Source: Halomarina rubra
GTDB taxonomy: Archaea; Halobacteriota; Halobacteria; Halobacteriales; Haloarculaceae
Direction of reading: 5' to 3'
DNA: 64,000 nucleotides
Assembly: GCF_023699475.1 (NCBI RefSeq)
Contig: NZ_JALXFV010000011.1
Coordinates: 1-64,000, forward strand
A program made the position numbers and the translations under genes. Position 1 is the first letter of the stretch. Every line of letters begins with the position of its first letter. The notes beneath the pieces are model-generated. The model did not search any database. It was not told where the DNA came from and saw only the letters and a program-made list of their open reading frames with translations. Below, piece by piece: positions 43,850 through 52,495 of this stretch.

Positions 43850-44578
43850 ATGAGTGGCGACCGGGTCGTCGCGCTCGCCGTGGCGCTCCTCTGCATCGTC
43901 GCGATGGGGGTCTCTGCGACTACGTTGGAATCGTCCCTCTCGTCGGACCCCGACGAGGTCATCGACCTCGACTTCGAGAACGTCCCCTTCGGGAACGACC
44001 AGGCCAAGAAGGTCAAAGAGGAGGTCAAGACGAACAAGGACGCCCCGAAAGAGGAGGTGAAAGACACCTCGCCCCAGCAGCAGTCACAGAGTCAACAGGA
44101 GCAGGAGCAACCCGACGGTGGCGACCAGGGTCCCGGTGAGGAGCAGTCGCTCTGGGACCAGCTGCTCGACCTGCTGTTAGCGCTGCTCCCGTACCTGCTG
44201 GCGGTGTTGCTGTTGCTCGCGGCGGCCGTCGTCGCCCGCCGGTACGGCTCCCGCCTGCTGGCGCTGTTCATGGCGCTGTTCCCCCAGCGCCACGGCGGCG
44301 AGGACACGACGGGCACCGAGTGGGTCGCCGACCCGCGCAACGAGATCGAACGCGCGTGGCTCGCGATGACCGACCGCGCAGGTATCGCCCGTCCCCGCCA
44401 GATGACGACCGCCGAGTGTGCGGACGCGGCCGTCGCTGCGGGCCTCGACCGCGACGCGGTCTCCTCGCTGCGCTCGGTGTTCGAGAACGTCCGGTACGGC
44501 ACCCAGCCCATCACCGACGAGGACGCCCGACGCGCCCGTGAGTCGCTGCGCCGGATGAACCTCGGAGGGAAGGTCTGA
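43850..44578 (+). CDS. DUF4129 domain membrane protein
   Basis: Protein of 242 aa from MSGDRVVALAVALLCIV; an in-frame ATG at 43772 would add a polar N-terminus before the signal helix and is disfavoured. A signal/anchor helix (about 5-25), a Gln-rich charged linker (about 45-90), a second helix (about 105-130) and a cytoplasmic DUF4129 domain (about 150-240; ERAWLAMTDRAGIARPRQMT). First gene of a tightly overlapped operon that in haloarchaea goes with MoxR ATPases and DUF58 proteins. Confidence 0.78.
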   Translation: MSGDRVVALAVALLCIVAMGVSATTLESSLSSDPDEVIDLDFENVPFGNDQAKKVKEEVKTNKDAPKEEVKDTSPQQQSQSQQEQEQPDGGDQGPGEEQSLWDQLLDLLLALLPYLLAVLLLLAAAVVARRYGSRLLALFMALFPQRHGGEDTTGTEWVADPRNEIERAWLAMTDRAGIARPRQMTTAECADAAVAAGLDRDAVSSLRSVFENVRYGTQPITDEDARRARESLRRMNLGGKV

Positions 44579-45255
44579 TGGCGTCGCTGCGCCGCGCCCT
44601 CTGGTACCTGTTCGTCGTCCTCGGCGTCCTCGTCTTCGGCGGGGCGATGGCGGTCGTCCTCGTCCCCGGACTCGGCGAGGCGCTGCCCGTCGACGCCGCC
44701 ATCACCGCGCTCGGGAGCGACTACCTCGTCGTCGCCGGTCTGGCCGTCGTCGCCCTCGGCGTCCTCGTCGTCATGCTCGTCGCGCGTGCGGCCAGCAGCG
44801 TCGACGAGGCCGCCCCCCCCGAACCGGAGTACGTCGAGTACGTCCCGGTGCTGGGCGCGGAGTTCGACGACCTCGTCGACGACGGCCTCGGCGTCCGAGA
44901 GACGTACTTCTCGGACCGTCCCGAGGAGGTCCGCGAGGACCTGCGCGAGCAGGCGACGCGGACGCTGATGCGAGCGCGCGGCGTCGCCCGAGAGGACGCC
45001 CGCGCACTCGTCGAGTCCGGCCGCTGGACCGACGACGAGGCGGCCAGCCAGTTCCTCGCGACCAACGGTGCTGCGCCCCGCTCGGCACGCATCCGGGCGG
45101 CGCTACGCGGCGAGTCGTGGCTCCAGTACGGGGCGCGTGCCGCCGCCGACGAGATCGTCGCCGTCGCCCGCGAGGCCGCCTCGAACGGGACGGCGTCGAC
45201 GAGCGACCCGGGTGAGACGCCCGGTCCGACCGGGACGCCCGGAGGTGCCCAATGA
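44578..45255 (+). CDS. DUF7269 family membrane protein
   Basis: Protein of 225 aa overlapping the previous stop by 1 base (TGATG). Two N-terminal helices (about 5-28 and 45-65) precede a cytoplasmic domain (about 80-225) with Arg/Ala-rich helices and an Ala-rich C-terminus. Belongs to the DUF4129-DUF58 operon; molecular role unknown. Confidence 0.7.
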   Translation: MASLRRALWYLFVVLGVLVFGGAMAVVLVPGLGEALPVDAAITALGSDYLVVAGLAVVALGVLVVMLVARAASSVDEAAPPEPEYVEYVPVLGAEFDDLVDDGLGVRETYFSDRPEEVREDLREQATRTLMRARGVAREDARALVESGRWTDDEAASQFLATNGAAPRSARIRAALRGESWLQYGARAAADEIVAVAREAASNGTASTSDPGETPGPTGTPGGAQ

Positions 45256-46682
45256 GCAACGCTACTGCCGACACGACGACGAAGGCCCGGGCGACGAACA
45301 CGGACGCGGCGACGGACGCGGACGCCGCGACCGACGCCGAGGTCGAGACGGCCACGTCGTCCAGCTACGGCCAGCGAGTCTCGACGGACGCCGACGGCGA
45401 CGACCTGGTCGTCGAGGGCGAGCGCCGCCGGACCGGTCGGTGGCGTGGCATCGTCGCCGTCGCGCTGTTCGCCAGCGCGGTCGGCGTCCTCGCGAACACG
45501 CCGTTCCTGTTGCTCGCGACGGTGCCGGTCGCCGCCTACGCCGCCTACCCCCGACTGACGGGGTCGCCGTCGGCCACGCTCGCCGTCGAGCGGGTCATCG
45601 ACGACGACACGCCAGACCGGGGCGACGACGTGGAGGTCACCGTCCGCATCACCAACACCGGCCGCTGGCCGCTGACCGACGTGCGGTTCGTCGACGGCGT
45701 CCCGCCGATGCTCGCGGTGCGCGAGGGGTCGCCCCGACACGCGACGTTCCTCTGGCCGGGGACGACGACGGAGTTCTCCTACACCGTCGGCGCGGAGTAC
45801 GGCCGCCACCAGTTCGACCCCGTCACAGCCCTCCTGCGGGACGTCTCCGGGGGGACCGAACTCGAAGCAGAGGTCGACTGCGACCCCGCGACGGTGCTCA
45901 CCTGCACCGACGCGGTGCCCGAGGTGCCGCTGCGAAAACAGACCCGCCACTCGACGGGCCGCCTCGTCACCGACGACGGCGGGGCGGGTATCGAGTTCCA
46001 CCGCACCCGCGAGTACCAGAAGGGCGACCCGATGAGCCGAATCGACTGGAAGCGCTACGCGAAGACGGGCCAGCTGACGACCGTCGAGTTCCGCGAGGAG
46101 CGGGCGGCGACCATCGTGTTGCTCGTCGACGCACGGCCGAGCGCCTACCGCGCCAGCGCCGAGGGCGAACCCCACGGGCTGGCGTACAACCTCGCGGGTG
46201 CGGAACAGCTGTTGACCGCGCTCGGCGAGACCCGTGACTACGTGGGTCTCGCCGCCATCGGCCGGGAGTTCTGCTGGCTCGCCGCGGGCGTCGGCCTCGA
46301 ACACGAGTTGACCGCTCGCGAACTGCTCGCGACCCACCCAGTGCTCTCGACGGTGCCGCCCGACGAGGACCCGACCGACCCCGACGAGCAGGCCGCCGAA
46401 CTCCGGAAGCGGCTGTCGGGTGACGCACAGGTCGTCCTCCTCTCGCCGCTGGGCGACGAGTACATCACGTCGCTGGCGCTGTCGCTGGAGGCCAGCGGTC
46501 ACCCCGTCACGGTCGTCTCGCCGGACGTCACGAGCGACGCGACGGTCGGCTCGCGGCTGGCGGGCGTCGACCGCGAAAACCGCATCAGCTCGCTCCGGCA
46601 GGCCGAAATTCCGGTCGTCGACTGGACGGTCGACGAACCGCTCGGCACCACCATCGTCAACTCGACGGAGGTGATGGACTGA
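45252..46682 (+). CDS. DUF58 domain protein
   Basis: Protein of 476 aa overlapping its neighbour by 4 bp. An acidic low-complexity N-terminus, two helices (about 65-100), a beta domain (about 115-230), then the DUF58 signature FHRTREYQKGDPMSRIDWKR and a vWA-like fold with a degenerate MIDAS (IVLLVDARPS). DUF58 proteins work with MoxR AAA ATPases, possibly in chaperone-like assembly of cofactors or envelope complexes; the moxR gene is nearby on the other strand. Confidence 0.88.
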   Translation: MSNATADTTTKARATNTDAATDADAATDAEVETATSSSYGQRVSTDADGDDLVVEGERRRTGRWRGIVAVALFASAVGVLANTPFLLLATVPVAAYAAYPRLTGSPSATLAVERVIDDDTPDRGDDVEVTVRITNTGRWPLTDVRFVDGVPPMLAVREGSPRHATFLWPGTTTEFSYTVGAEYGRHQFDPVTALLRDVSGGTELEAEVDCDPATVLTCTDAVPEVPLRKQTRHSTGRLVTDDGGAGIEFHRTREYQKGDPMSRIDWKRYAKTGQLTTVEFREERAATIVLLVDARPSAYRASAEGEPHGLAYNLAGAEQLLTALGETRDYVGLAAIGREFCWLAAGVGLEHELTARELLATHPVLSTVPPDEDPTDPDEQAAELRKRLSGDAQVVLLSPLGDEYITSLALSLEASGHPVTVVSPDVTSDATVGSRLAGVDRENRISSLRQAEIPVVDWTVDEPLGTTIVNSTEVMD

Positions 46683-47380
46683 TGCGCGTCGACTACCGAC
46701 CGCGTCGAGTCAGTTCGGCCATCGCCGTCCTCGCGGCGGCCGGGAGCGTCGCGGCGCTCGCGACGGTCTCCGAACAGTACCTCGCCGTCGGCATCTCGCT
46801 CGCCGGCGTGCTCGTCCTCGCGTTCGGGGCCGCCGTCTACCGTCGCGGCCTCCGAGTGCTCGGAGTTCCCATCGCGCTCGTCGGCGTCGCCGTCGGGTTC
46901 GCCGGGTTCGGCGTCGGCGTCTCGCTCGTCGGCGTCTACGACCGCAGCTTCACGTACACGGGCGAACTCATCGGGCTACTGGGCCTGCCGTTCATCGCGC
47001 TCGGCGTGTTGCCGGTCCACCGACGGCTGTCGCGACGGCTCGTCTCGCTGGGGTTCGCGTTCCTCGTCCTCGGCGTCGTGTTCACCGGCGCGGTCAACGG
47101 GACCGGTCCCGACCCCATCCCGCTGTTGCTGGGCATCGTCGCCGCCATCGTCGCCTGGGACGCCGGCGAGCAGGCCATCAACCTCGGCGACCAGCTCGGG
47201 AGCGACGCGCGAACCTGGCCCGCCGAACTGTCTCACTCCGGCGGCACCGCGGTGTTCGGCGGCCTCAGCGTCGGCACCGGTCTGGTGATGTTCAACGCCG
47301 ACATCACCGGCCTCCCGCTCGAGAGCCTGCTGTTGCTCCTCGGTGCGGCGCTCGTGTTGATGGTCGCGCTGTACAAGTAG
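46682..47380 (+). CDS. DUF7519 family polytopic membrane protein
   Basis: Protein of 232 aa with about 7 predicted helices, starting in the last base of the previous stop (TGATG). It is rich in Val/Leu/Gly and ends ALVLMVALYK. It occurs with DUF58/MoxR clusters in haloarchaea. No catalytic residues evident. Confidence 0.7.
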   Translation: MRVDYRPRRVSSAIAVLAAAGSVAALATVSEQYLAVGISLAGVLVLAFGAAVYRRGLRVLGVPIALVGVAVGFAGFGVGVSLVGVYDRSFTYTGELIGLLGLPFIALGVLPVHRRLSRRLVSLGFAFLVLGVVFTGAVNGTGPDPIPLLLGIVAAIVAWDAGEQAINLGDQLGSDARTWPAELSHSGGTAVFGGLSVGTGLVMFNADITGLPLESLLLLLGAALVLMVALYK

Positions 47381-47833
47381 CGCTCTCACAGCGGCGAATC
47401 GCTCGAACGCCCCCTTCCCTCTCGCGCTCTCCCATCCCCCAGCGACGCGGCCGCTCCGCATCCGCCGCCACGCCTCACCCCACCGGCCGTCGTTCGCTTC
47501 GGTCTCTCGGCTGTTCCACCGTCTCGGTCAACGTCGTCGCCGTCGCCACTCGCGTCTTGGTGTGGCGATGCGCACAGGCTCGGGCCGTTCGTGGCCGTCC
47601 CGTGCTCGACGCGCCGCGTGGGTGTCGTTCACCGGTCGCTCGTCGGTGGTGGAGACGACGGGCGACTCGTCCGTTCGTCGGGACGGTAGACCGACGTGAC
47701 AGAGATGTAGAATCGCGCGGCGAACGGGTGGTTCGGTCGTGACGGAGACGGTTCGACGTCCGCGACGAGTCGAGCGCGTCGCTCGCGAAGCGGGCGGCCG
47801 GAGAAATCGGTCGGAACGCGTTACGCGTCCTCG
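47381..47833. other. Convergent intergenic region between DUF7519 and moxR genes
   Basis: About 450 bp, GC-rich, no supported gene or obvious terminator stem. Frames over it on both strands are Arg-rich shadows. Confidence 0.35.
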
Positions 47834-48823
47834 TCAGTCGTCGCCAGCCGAGGGCTGGCTCTGCTGGGCGGTGTACTGGACGGTCGGCACCTCGACGTTC
47901 TCCAGGAGGTCCATGACGACCGAGCGCTTGCTGACGTTTCCGACGCGGGCGTCGGCGGTGAGCACGAGGCGGTGGGAGAGGACGGTCGGCGCGATGGCCT
48001 TCACCTCGTCGGGCGTGACGTAGGCGCGGCCGTTGATGGCGGCGAGCGCCCGGGAGGCCTCGAACAGCCGCTGGGTCGCACGCGGGGAGACACCGGTCTT
48101 GACGCGCGAGTCCTCGCGGGTCGCCCGGCAGAGCCGCGTGATGTACCGGCGGACGTCCGGGTCGGTGTGGATGGACTCGGGGGCCTCGCGGAGTGCGACG
48201 GCCTCCTCGTCGTTCGTGACGCGCTGTGCGCCGGGCATCGCCGTGTCGCGCTCGGCGCGGCGGTTGATGATCTCCAGTTCGCCCTCCTCGTCGGGGTAGC
48301 CCAGGCTCGTCTTGATGATGAACCGGTCTTTCTGGGCCTCGGGCAGCGGGAAGGTCCCCTCCTGCTCGACGGGGTTCTGCGTCGCGATGACGAAGAACGG
48401 TTCGGGGAGGGTGTGGGTCGTGCCGTCGACGGTGACCTGGCCCTCCTCCATCGCTTCGAGGAGCGCGGACTGGGTCTTCGGCGAGGCGCGGTTGATCTCG
48501 TCGGCGAGCACGATGTTTGCGAAGATGGGGCCGGGCTGGAACTCGAACTCGCGGGTCTTCTCGTTGAAGATGTGGGTGCCCGTGACGTCGGAAGGCAGCA
48601 GGTCCGGGGTGAACTGGATGCGCGAGAACGACAGCCCGAGCGCGGTGGCGTACGACCGCGCCGTCAGCGTCTTCCCGGTGCCGGGGACGTCCTCCAGCAG
48701 GACGTGCCCACGGGCGAGAAAGCCCGTGAGAACCGTTCGTAACACCTGTCTGTCGGCGATGACCGCTCGCGACACCTCGTCGAGAATCGCGTTGCTTCGC
48801 GAGTGGACCTCCTGTATCTCCAT
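47834..48823 (-). CDS. MoxR-family AAA ATPase
   Basis: MoxR ATPase of 329 aa: Walker A in EDVPGTGKTLTARS (GTGKT at 48-52), Walker B NIVLADEINRASPKTQS, sensor 1 FFVIATQNPVEQEG, and the C-terminal lid. MoxR proteins pair with DUF58/vWA proteins; here the partner operon lies convergently 450 bp away. It has a good start at 48823 preceded by an AT-containing leader. Confidence 0.93.
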   Translation of the reverse strand: MEIQEVHSRSNAILDEVSRAVIADRQVLRTVLTGFLARGHVLLEDVPGTGKTLTARSYATALGLSFSRIQFTPDLLPSDVTGTHIFNEKTREFEFQPGPIFANIVLADEINRASPKTQSALLEAMEEGQVTVDGTTHTLPEPFFVIATQNPVEQEGTFPLPEAQKDRFIIKTSLGYPDEEGELEIINRRAERDTAMPGAQRVTNDEEAVALREAPESIHTDPDVRRYITRLCRATREDSRVKTGVSPRATQRLFEASRALAAINGRAYVTPDEVKAIAPTVLSHRLVLTADARVGNVSKRSVVMDLLENVEVPTVQYTAQQSQPSAGDD

Positions 48824-49069
48824 GTGAGCGAACTGCGTCCTGAGCGGGCTTTGTTAAAGCCCGCATACGCCCGCGGGTCGGTGGAGGTCGTGGTTCACCG
48901 CCGGGAGTCGGTCGGTCGGGGGTGAGATTCCGGTTCGATGCCAGTAAAGCGCGGAAAACGCACCACGGGACGCGTTCCGGTGGCTTCGATTCACCGACGC
49001 TGTGATCGGTAATTCGACGTATAACTTTCCATAGGTCCCGTGTATCGGGTGGTGGAGCGTTTGCCGACC

Positions 49070-49492
49070 ATGAGTCAGAACCCCAACAGCGGAACCGGTA
49101 ACGCCGCACAGGGTAGTCAGGGACAGCAGTCTCACCAGGGCACCGCCCAGGGACAGCAGCCCCAGAACGCCCAGCAGGGCCAGCAGGCTCCGCAGGGCAA
49201 TGGTCAGGGAGCGCCGCAGAACCAAACCCAGCAGGGTCGGACGCGGAACAAGGGCCCCAACAGCACGACCGAGGAGGTCGGTAGCTGGTTCACCGAGACG
49301 CTCGTTCGCGCGGGCATCCTCGTCCTCGGGGTCGCAGTGATGATCTTCGCCATCGGGCAGGCAGTCGGTGCGAGCCTGCTCGAACCACTGGCGGAGTTCT
49401 TCGCTTCCGGCACTGGTGCGTGGTTCATCGTGGCGTTCCTCGCGCTCCTGGTGATGGTGGCTGCGACGAAGAGTTGGCGTACCGTCAACTGA
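49070..49492 (+). CDS. Gln/Asn-rich small membrane protein
   Basis: Protein of 140 aa from MSQNPNSGTGNAAQG; an in-frame start 10 codons earlier is weaker. Residues about 1-65 are low complexity, dominated by Gln, Gly, Asn and Ala (GQQSHQGTAQGQQPQNAQQG). Two hydrophobic helices follow (about 80-103 and 112-133), ending TKSWRTVN. Tail orientation would place the prion-like stretch on one side of the membrane. Function unknown. Confidence 0.7.
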   Translation: MSQNPNSGTGNAAQGSQGQQSHQGTAQGQQPQNAQQGQQAPQGNGQGAPQNQTQQGRTRNKGPNSTTEEVGSWFTETLVRAGILVLGVAVMIFAIGQAVGASLLEPLAEFFASGTGAWFIVAFLALLVMVAATKSWRTVN

Positions 49493-49583
49493 GTTCGCAC
49501 TACTGTCGCACATTTTTCGGGTTACCGACGCCGTAGCACGCGCCGGGGACGCTTACGAGACCGATAACTAAGCGGCTAGCCAA

Positions 49584-49610
49584 CGCAGTGTCTACTGCGC
49601 CCCGAAGGGG
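49584..49610 (+). terminator. Two adjacent hairpins downstream of the Gln-rich gene
   Basis: CGCAGT-GTCT-ACTGCG (49584-49599) is followed directly by CCCC-GAA-GGGG (49600-49610), 92 bp after the stop. They could be a terminator or a structured RNA end; there is no T-run. The rest of 49493-49798 shows nothing else. Confidence 0.35.
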
Positions 49611-49798
49611 GGTGTCGAACCTTGGGCGACCGCCGGGACCCCACGTGCCATCGTCACTGCCAGCCAATTCCCACCCCCGGCCTGGCCCACGCGTTCCTTT
49701 TCGACGACCTATCACCTTCAACGAGTAGTCACGTTCCGAGAGGATTCGGAAGATAGTAGTGTGACGCTCCGAAGCGTTGTGCCGATGAGGGGGAACCG

Positions 49799-49942
49799 GT
49801 GAGCATCATCGCGTCCATCGTCGAGCGGTATCGTGGGTCAACCCGTATCTTCGAGTGCCGTCGCTGCGGGACGACACTGTGTGAGACGGACGACGTCTGT
49901 GAGGCGTGTGGGGAGCGGTCGATAGCCGTCTACGACCTCTGA
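49799..49942 (+). CDS. Tiny zinc-finger protein
   Basis: A 47-aa protein with a GTG start 6 bp after a strong Shine-Dalgarno-like GAGGGGGAA. It contains FECRRCGTTLCETDDVCEAC and a following G, a two-pair CxxC layout (CRRC, CEAC). Not closely related to the DUF7563-like trio. Unknown role. Confidence 0.65.
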   Translation: MSIIASIVERYRGSTRIFECRRCGTTLCETDDVCEACGERSIAVYDL

Positions 49943-50011
49943 GACACGACGCGAGTGCTCGGTGTGTGCGCCACTACCACCAGTGGAATCGCTACGCTGG
50001 CAGTTATTAAC

Positions 50012-50026
50012 AGTATAATCTATACT
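50012..50026. promoter_or_regulatory. AT-rich promoter region with small inverted repeat
   Basis: AGTATA-ATC-TATACT sits in an AT-rich stretch (50000-50060), 78 bp before the next small gene, and could be a promoter/operator. Confidence 0.35.
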
Positions 50027-50103
50027 AAAATTAAGTACGAAATAGATACTTTTTCGCTATCCTATCGACTGGATTGAAGTCGCTGTCGTGAGTACGACCG
50101 GGT

Positions 50104-50283
50104 ATGTCCACCCGAGAGGAGTGGCCCACGTTCACGCTGGACTGTCAGTTCAACCCCGACGCCGAGGAAGGGTTCCCCACGCTCGCGCCCGACCAGTTGG
50201 TCGTCTACGACCCCGCGAACCGCCGCGAGGGGTGGTTGACCGCGACCCGCGGGGCGTACGTCGCGCTCGAAGAGGTCCGGTGA
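50104..50283 (+). CDS. Small haloarchaeal protein (possibly DUF7331)
   Basis: A 59-aa acidic protein: MSTREEWPTFTLDCQFNPDA with a C-terminal LVVYDPANRREGWLTATRGA. The LVVYDPxN...W pattern resembles short DUF7331 proteins, but I cannot confirm it. Its own AT-rich promoter precedes it. Confidence 0.55.
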   Translation: MSTREEWPTFTLDCQFNPDAEEGFPTLAPDQLVVYDPANRREGWLTATRGAYVALEEVR

Positions 50284-50469
50284 CCGTCGGCTCACACCCC
50301 CGATTTCACCCCTCCGTCCCTGCTCGACGGCCCGTCACTGTCGGGTCGGCCGTGACGCTCGCCCGACACGCGGCCCCCGTTCGACCGTCGTCTCCCGGCT
50401 CGGCTCGTAGATCTCGTGTCTCGGCGGATTCGATATCGTTATGTCCACGGTTTGCGACCCCGAGACACG

Positions 50470-50748
50470 ATGACCAGCAGTGGGGCGGACGACGTTCCGG
50501 CGAGTACGCGGGTGATTCGGCAGGTCGCCGACCGCGAGGCGGTCGAACCGATGCGACTCGACCCGCCACTGAACGACGTGGTCGACCCCGACGCCCTCGA
50601 CAACCTGTTCGAGCGGACGGCCCCCGGGGGGTACGTGCTGTTCGAGTACTGTGGCTACGCGGTCCGCGTCGAGAGCGACGGCTCCGTCCACGTCGAGGCG
50701 GCGGCGGACGCCGAGTCGCCACCGCCGGCCGAACTCCGAGAGGAGTGA
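50470..50748 (+). CDS. HalOD1 output domain protein
   Basis: A 92-aa protein; the ATG at 50470 is chosen because upstream residues are basic and uncharacteristic. The domain reads VIRQVADREAVEPMRLDPPL, NDVVDPDALDNLF and YCGYAVRVESDGSVHV, the HalOD1 pattern usually found at the end of haloarchaeal two-component and sensory proteins. A stand-alone copy may be a signalling adaptor. Confidence 0.75.
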   Translation: MTSSGADDVPASTRVIRQVADREAVEPMRLDPPLNDVVDPDALDNLFERTAPGGYVLFEYCGYAVRVESDGSVHVEAAADAESPPPAELREE

Positions 50749-50843
50749 CTGTCTTCTGCGGGAATAGGGATAGCTAAACCGTGGCATACCGCCGCATAAC
50801 TATACGACGTTGTGGTGTACCGATAGGTGTTCAGGGCCACGCC

Positions 50844-51065
50844 ATGAGAGAGAACATCGACACGACACAACAGCGCGACGCCGAGGTCCGAGAGGGGTCA
50901 CTGTTCGCGTGGCCTCGGTTCGAACTCGACTACACGGTCGAACCGTACGACGACGCGCCGGACCTCTACACGTTCTACCCCCACGACGCGTCGGACGAAG
51001 AGATAATCACCCAGTGGATCTCCGCGACCGAGGACGCCCTCGTCGACGTCACCGCGGTCCGCTGA
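50844..51065 (+). CDS. DUF7511 domain protein
   Basis: A 73-aa protein from MRENIDTTQQRDAEVREG. The core YTVEPYDDAPDLYTFYPHDA then SDEEIITQWISA matches DUF7511. It is about 95 bp after the HalOD1 gene and may be in the same small-gene group. Unknown function. Confidence 0.7.
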   Translation: MRENIDTTQQRDAEVREGSLFAWPRFELDYTVEPYDDAPDLYTFYPHDASDEEIITQWISATEDALVDVTAVR

Positions 51066-51275
51066 GACGCCTGCCTATCGGTACAGTCGGCCACCCACCT
51101 GTCTCACCGCGAACGACGCCGTTTCTGTCCACACGCTCACACGGTGAGTGACGACACCGGCGGCTGTCGAGTCGGGAGAGCGAGCCTCCTCGTCGACACT
51201 ACCGACGCCAGCGCTCTCGAAGCCGACGGCTCGACGAGCGGCGAGTGAGGAGAACGGTCCGCGGGTGGTCTACGT

Positions 51276-51824
51276 CTACTCCAGGTCCTCGAGTTCGAGC
51301 AGGTCGCGGCTCCCGTCCGAGCGCCGCGAGAGGAACTGTGCGCCGACGAGCGCGAGCAGGCCGACGGCGATGACGACGGCAGCGATGGCCGGCACGAGTA
51401 CGTTGGCCGCCACTGCGACGAGGAGGACGACGGCGACGGCGCTCAACCCGACGTAGTACCAGGTGAAGTCGCGGTGGTCGGACTCCTCGACGGGGAGATA
51501 GCGGACGATCTCCTCGGCTCGTTCGGTCAGCGTCACCGTGCCGTCGTCGCGGTCGTAGTCGGCGATGCCGAAGTCGTCGAGTTTCGGCAGGTGGGTCTGA
51601 TAGAGCGAGACGTACACCCGCCGCCGGGCGGTGTCGTCGAGGTCCTCGACTGGAATCTCGTTCTCCCACGCCGCGATCTGCCCGGCCAACTCGTCGATGG
51701 TCGCGGGCTCCCCGCGCGTGTAAAGGTAGTACAGGATGTATCGACGACGCGAGTTACTGAGGATGTTGAACGCGTCGTCGAGCGCCAGCTCCGTCTCCTC
51801 AGCCATCAGTGTCTCTCGTTGCAT
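51276..51824 (-). CDS. DUF7344 winged-helix protein with membrane helices
   Basis: Protein of 182 aa (or 176 from the ATG at 51806). DUF7344 domain: DAFNILSNSRRRYILYYLYT, RRRVYVSLYQTHLPKLDDFG, IADYDRDDGTV. Two helices follow (about 120-165), and a charged tail ends LLELEDLE. Paralog of the 39864 product. Candidate membrane-linked regulator of unknown target; it is oriented away from the PadR gene. Confidence 0.78.
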   Translation of the reverse strand: MQRETLMAEETELALDDAFNILSNSRRRYILYYLYTRGEPATIDELAGQIAAWENEIPVEDLDDTARRRVYVSLYQTHLPKLDDFGIADYDRDDGTVTLTERAEEIVRYLPVEESDHRDFTWYYVGLSAVAVVLLVAVAANVLVPAIAAVVIAVGLLALVGAQFLSRRSDGSRDLLELEDLE

Positions 51825-52080
51825 GTGGGTCCGTCGAGCCCCCCTCGTTCAGCTACGCTTACAGCACCGCCCCCATCGGTGGTGGGTGCCGATACCAACG
51901 TCAACATGGACTTTACTGGGTCACGTGCGCCCTTTGTTACGGACCAGCTATCGGGCTCTCGTAGGCTCACACATCGGTCTGCTAACCTCGTCCATCACGG
52001 TTAGCGAACGCCTCGCTCACGGTTGCGTCGGTGAAACAAACCGGGGGGTCAGGAAACTGACGATTTACTTGGTGACTAAC

Positions 52081-52096
52081 AAAATCGGTTATCCGA
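52081..52096. promoter_or_regulatory. Candidate PadR operator upstream of padR
   Basis: AAAATCGGTTATCCGA, followed by TATTTTAACATG, lies 14 bp before the padR ATG. The core forms ATCGG-TTAT-CCGAT. An identical 16-mer is in the divergent GT promoter at 15500. Autoregulation by PadR would fit, but it is unproven. Confidence 0.45.
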
Positions 52097-52110
52097 TATT
52101 TTAACATGTC

Positions 52111-52395
52111 ATGCAGATATTCGACCTGACCGGGTTCCAGCGTGACCTCCTGTACGTCATCGCTGGGTTGGACCAAGCGTCCGGCCAGTCAGTGAAGGAG
52201 GAGCTCGAAGCGCACACCGGCCGCGAGATAACTCACGGACGACTCTACCCCAATCTCGACGTTCTCGTCAACCGTGAACTCGTCGAGAAGGGCCAGATCG
52301 ACCGCCGGACGAACTACTACGCGGTCTCCGATTCGGGCATGGAGGCGCTTCGAAGCCGTCGCGACTGGGAAGAGCAGTACCTCTCTTTCGACTGA
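52111..52395 (+). CDS. PadR-family transcriptional regulator
   Basis: Winged-helix regulator of 94 aa: FQRDLLYVIAGLDQASGQSV, a wing with GRLYPNLDVLVNRELVEKGQ and a YYAVSDSGMEAL tail, the standard PadR pattern. It starts a second polysaccharide cluster (DUF1616, GT2, GT-C-like, beta-helix, nucleotide-sugar dehydrogenase) and is likely its regulator. Confidence 0.88.
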   Translation: MQIFDLTGFQRDLLYVIAGLDQASGQSVKEELEAHTGREITHGRLYPNLDVLVNRELVEKGQIDRRTNYYAVSDSGMEALRSRRDWEEQYLSFD

Positions 52396-52495
52396 GCCGC
52401 GGCGATAGCATCAGTATAACAATGCGCCGCAGTCGCCTCCGGACTCGTAGTAGCATGTCGTACGGTCCCTCGATTCGAACCGGGAGGTGTGTTTC

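Noticed and set aside
49565-49640. tRNA-like fold
   Set aside because: The hairpins do not form a cloverleaf; acceptor ends do not pair and the T-loop sequence is absent.
52455-52495. GATTCGAACCGGGAGG as a possible tRNA T-arm
   Set aside because: No matching 5-bp stem or acceptor; it overlaps the ribosome-binding region of the DUF1616 gene.
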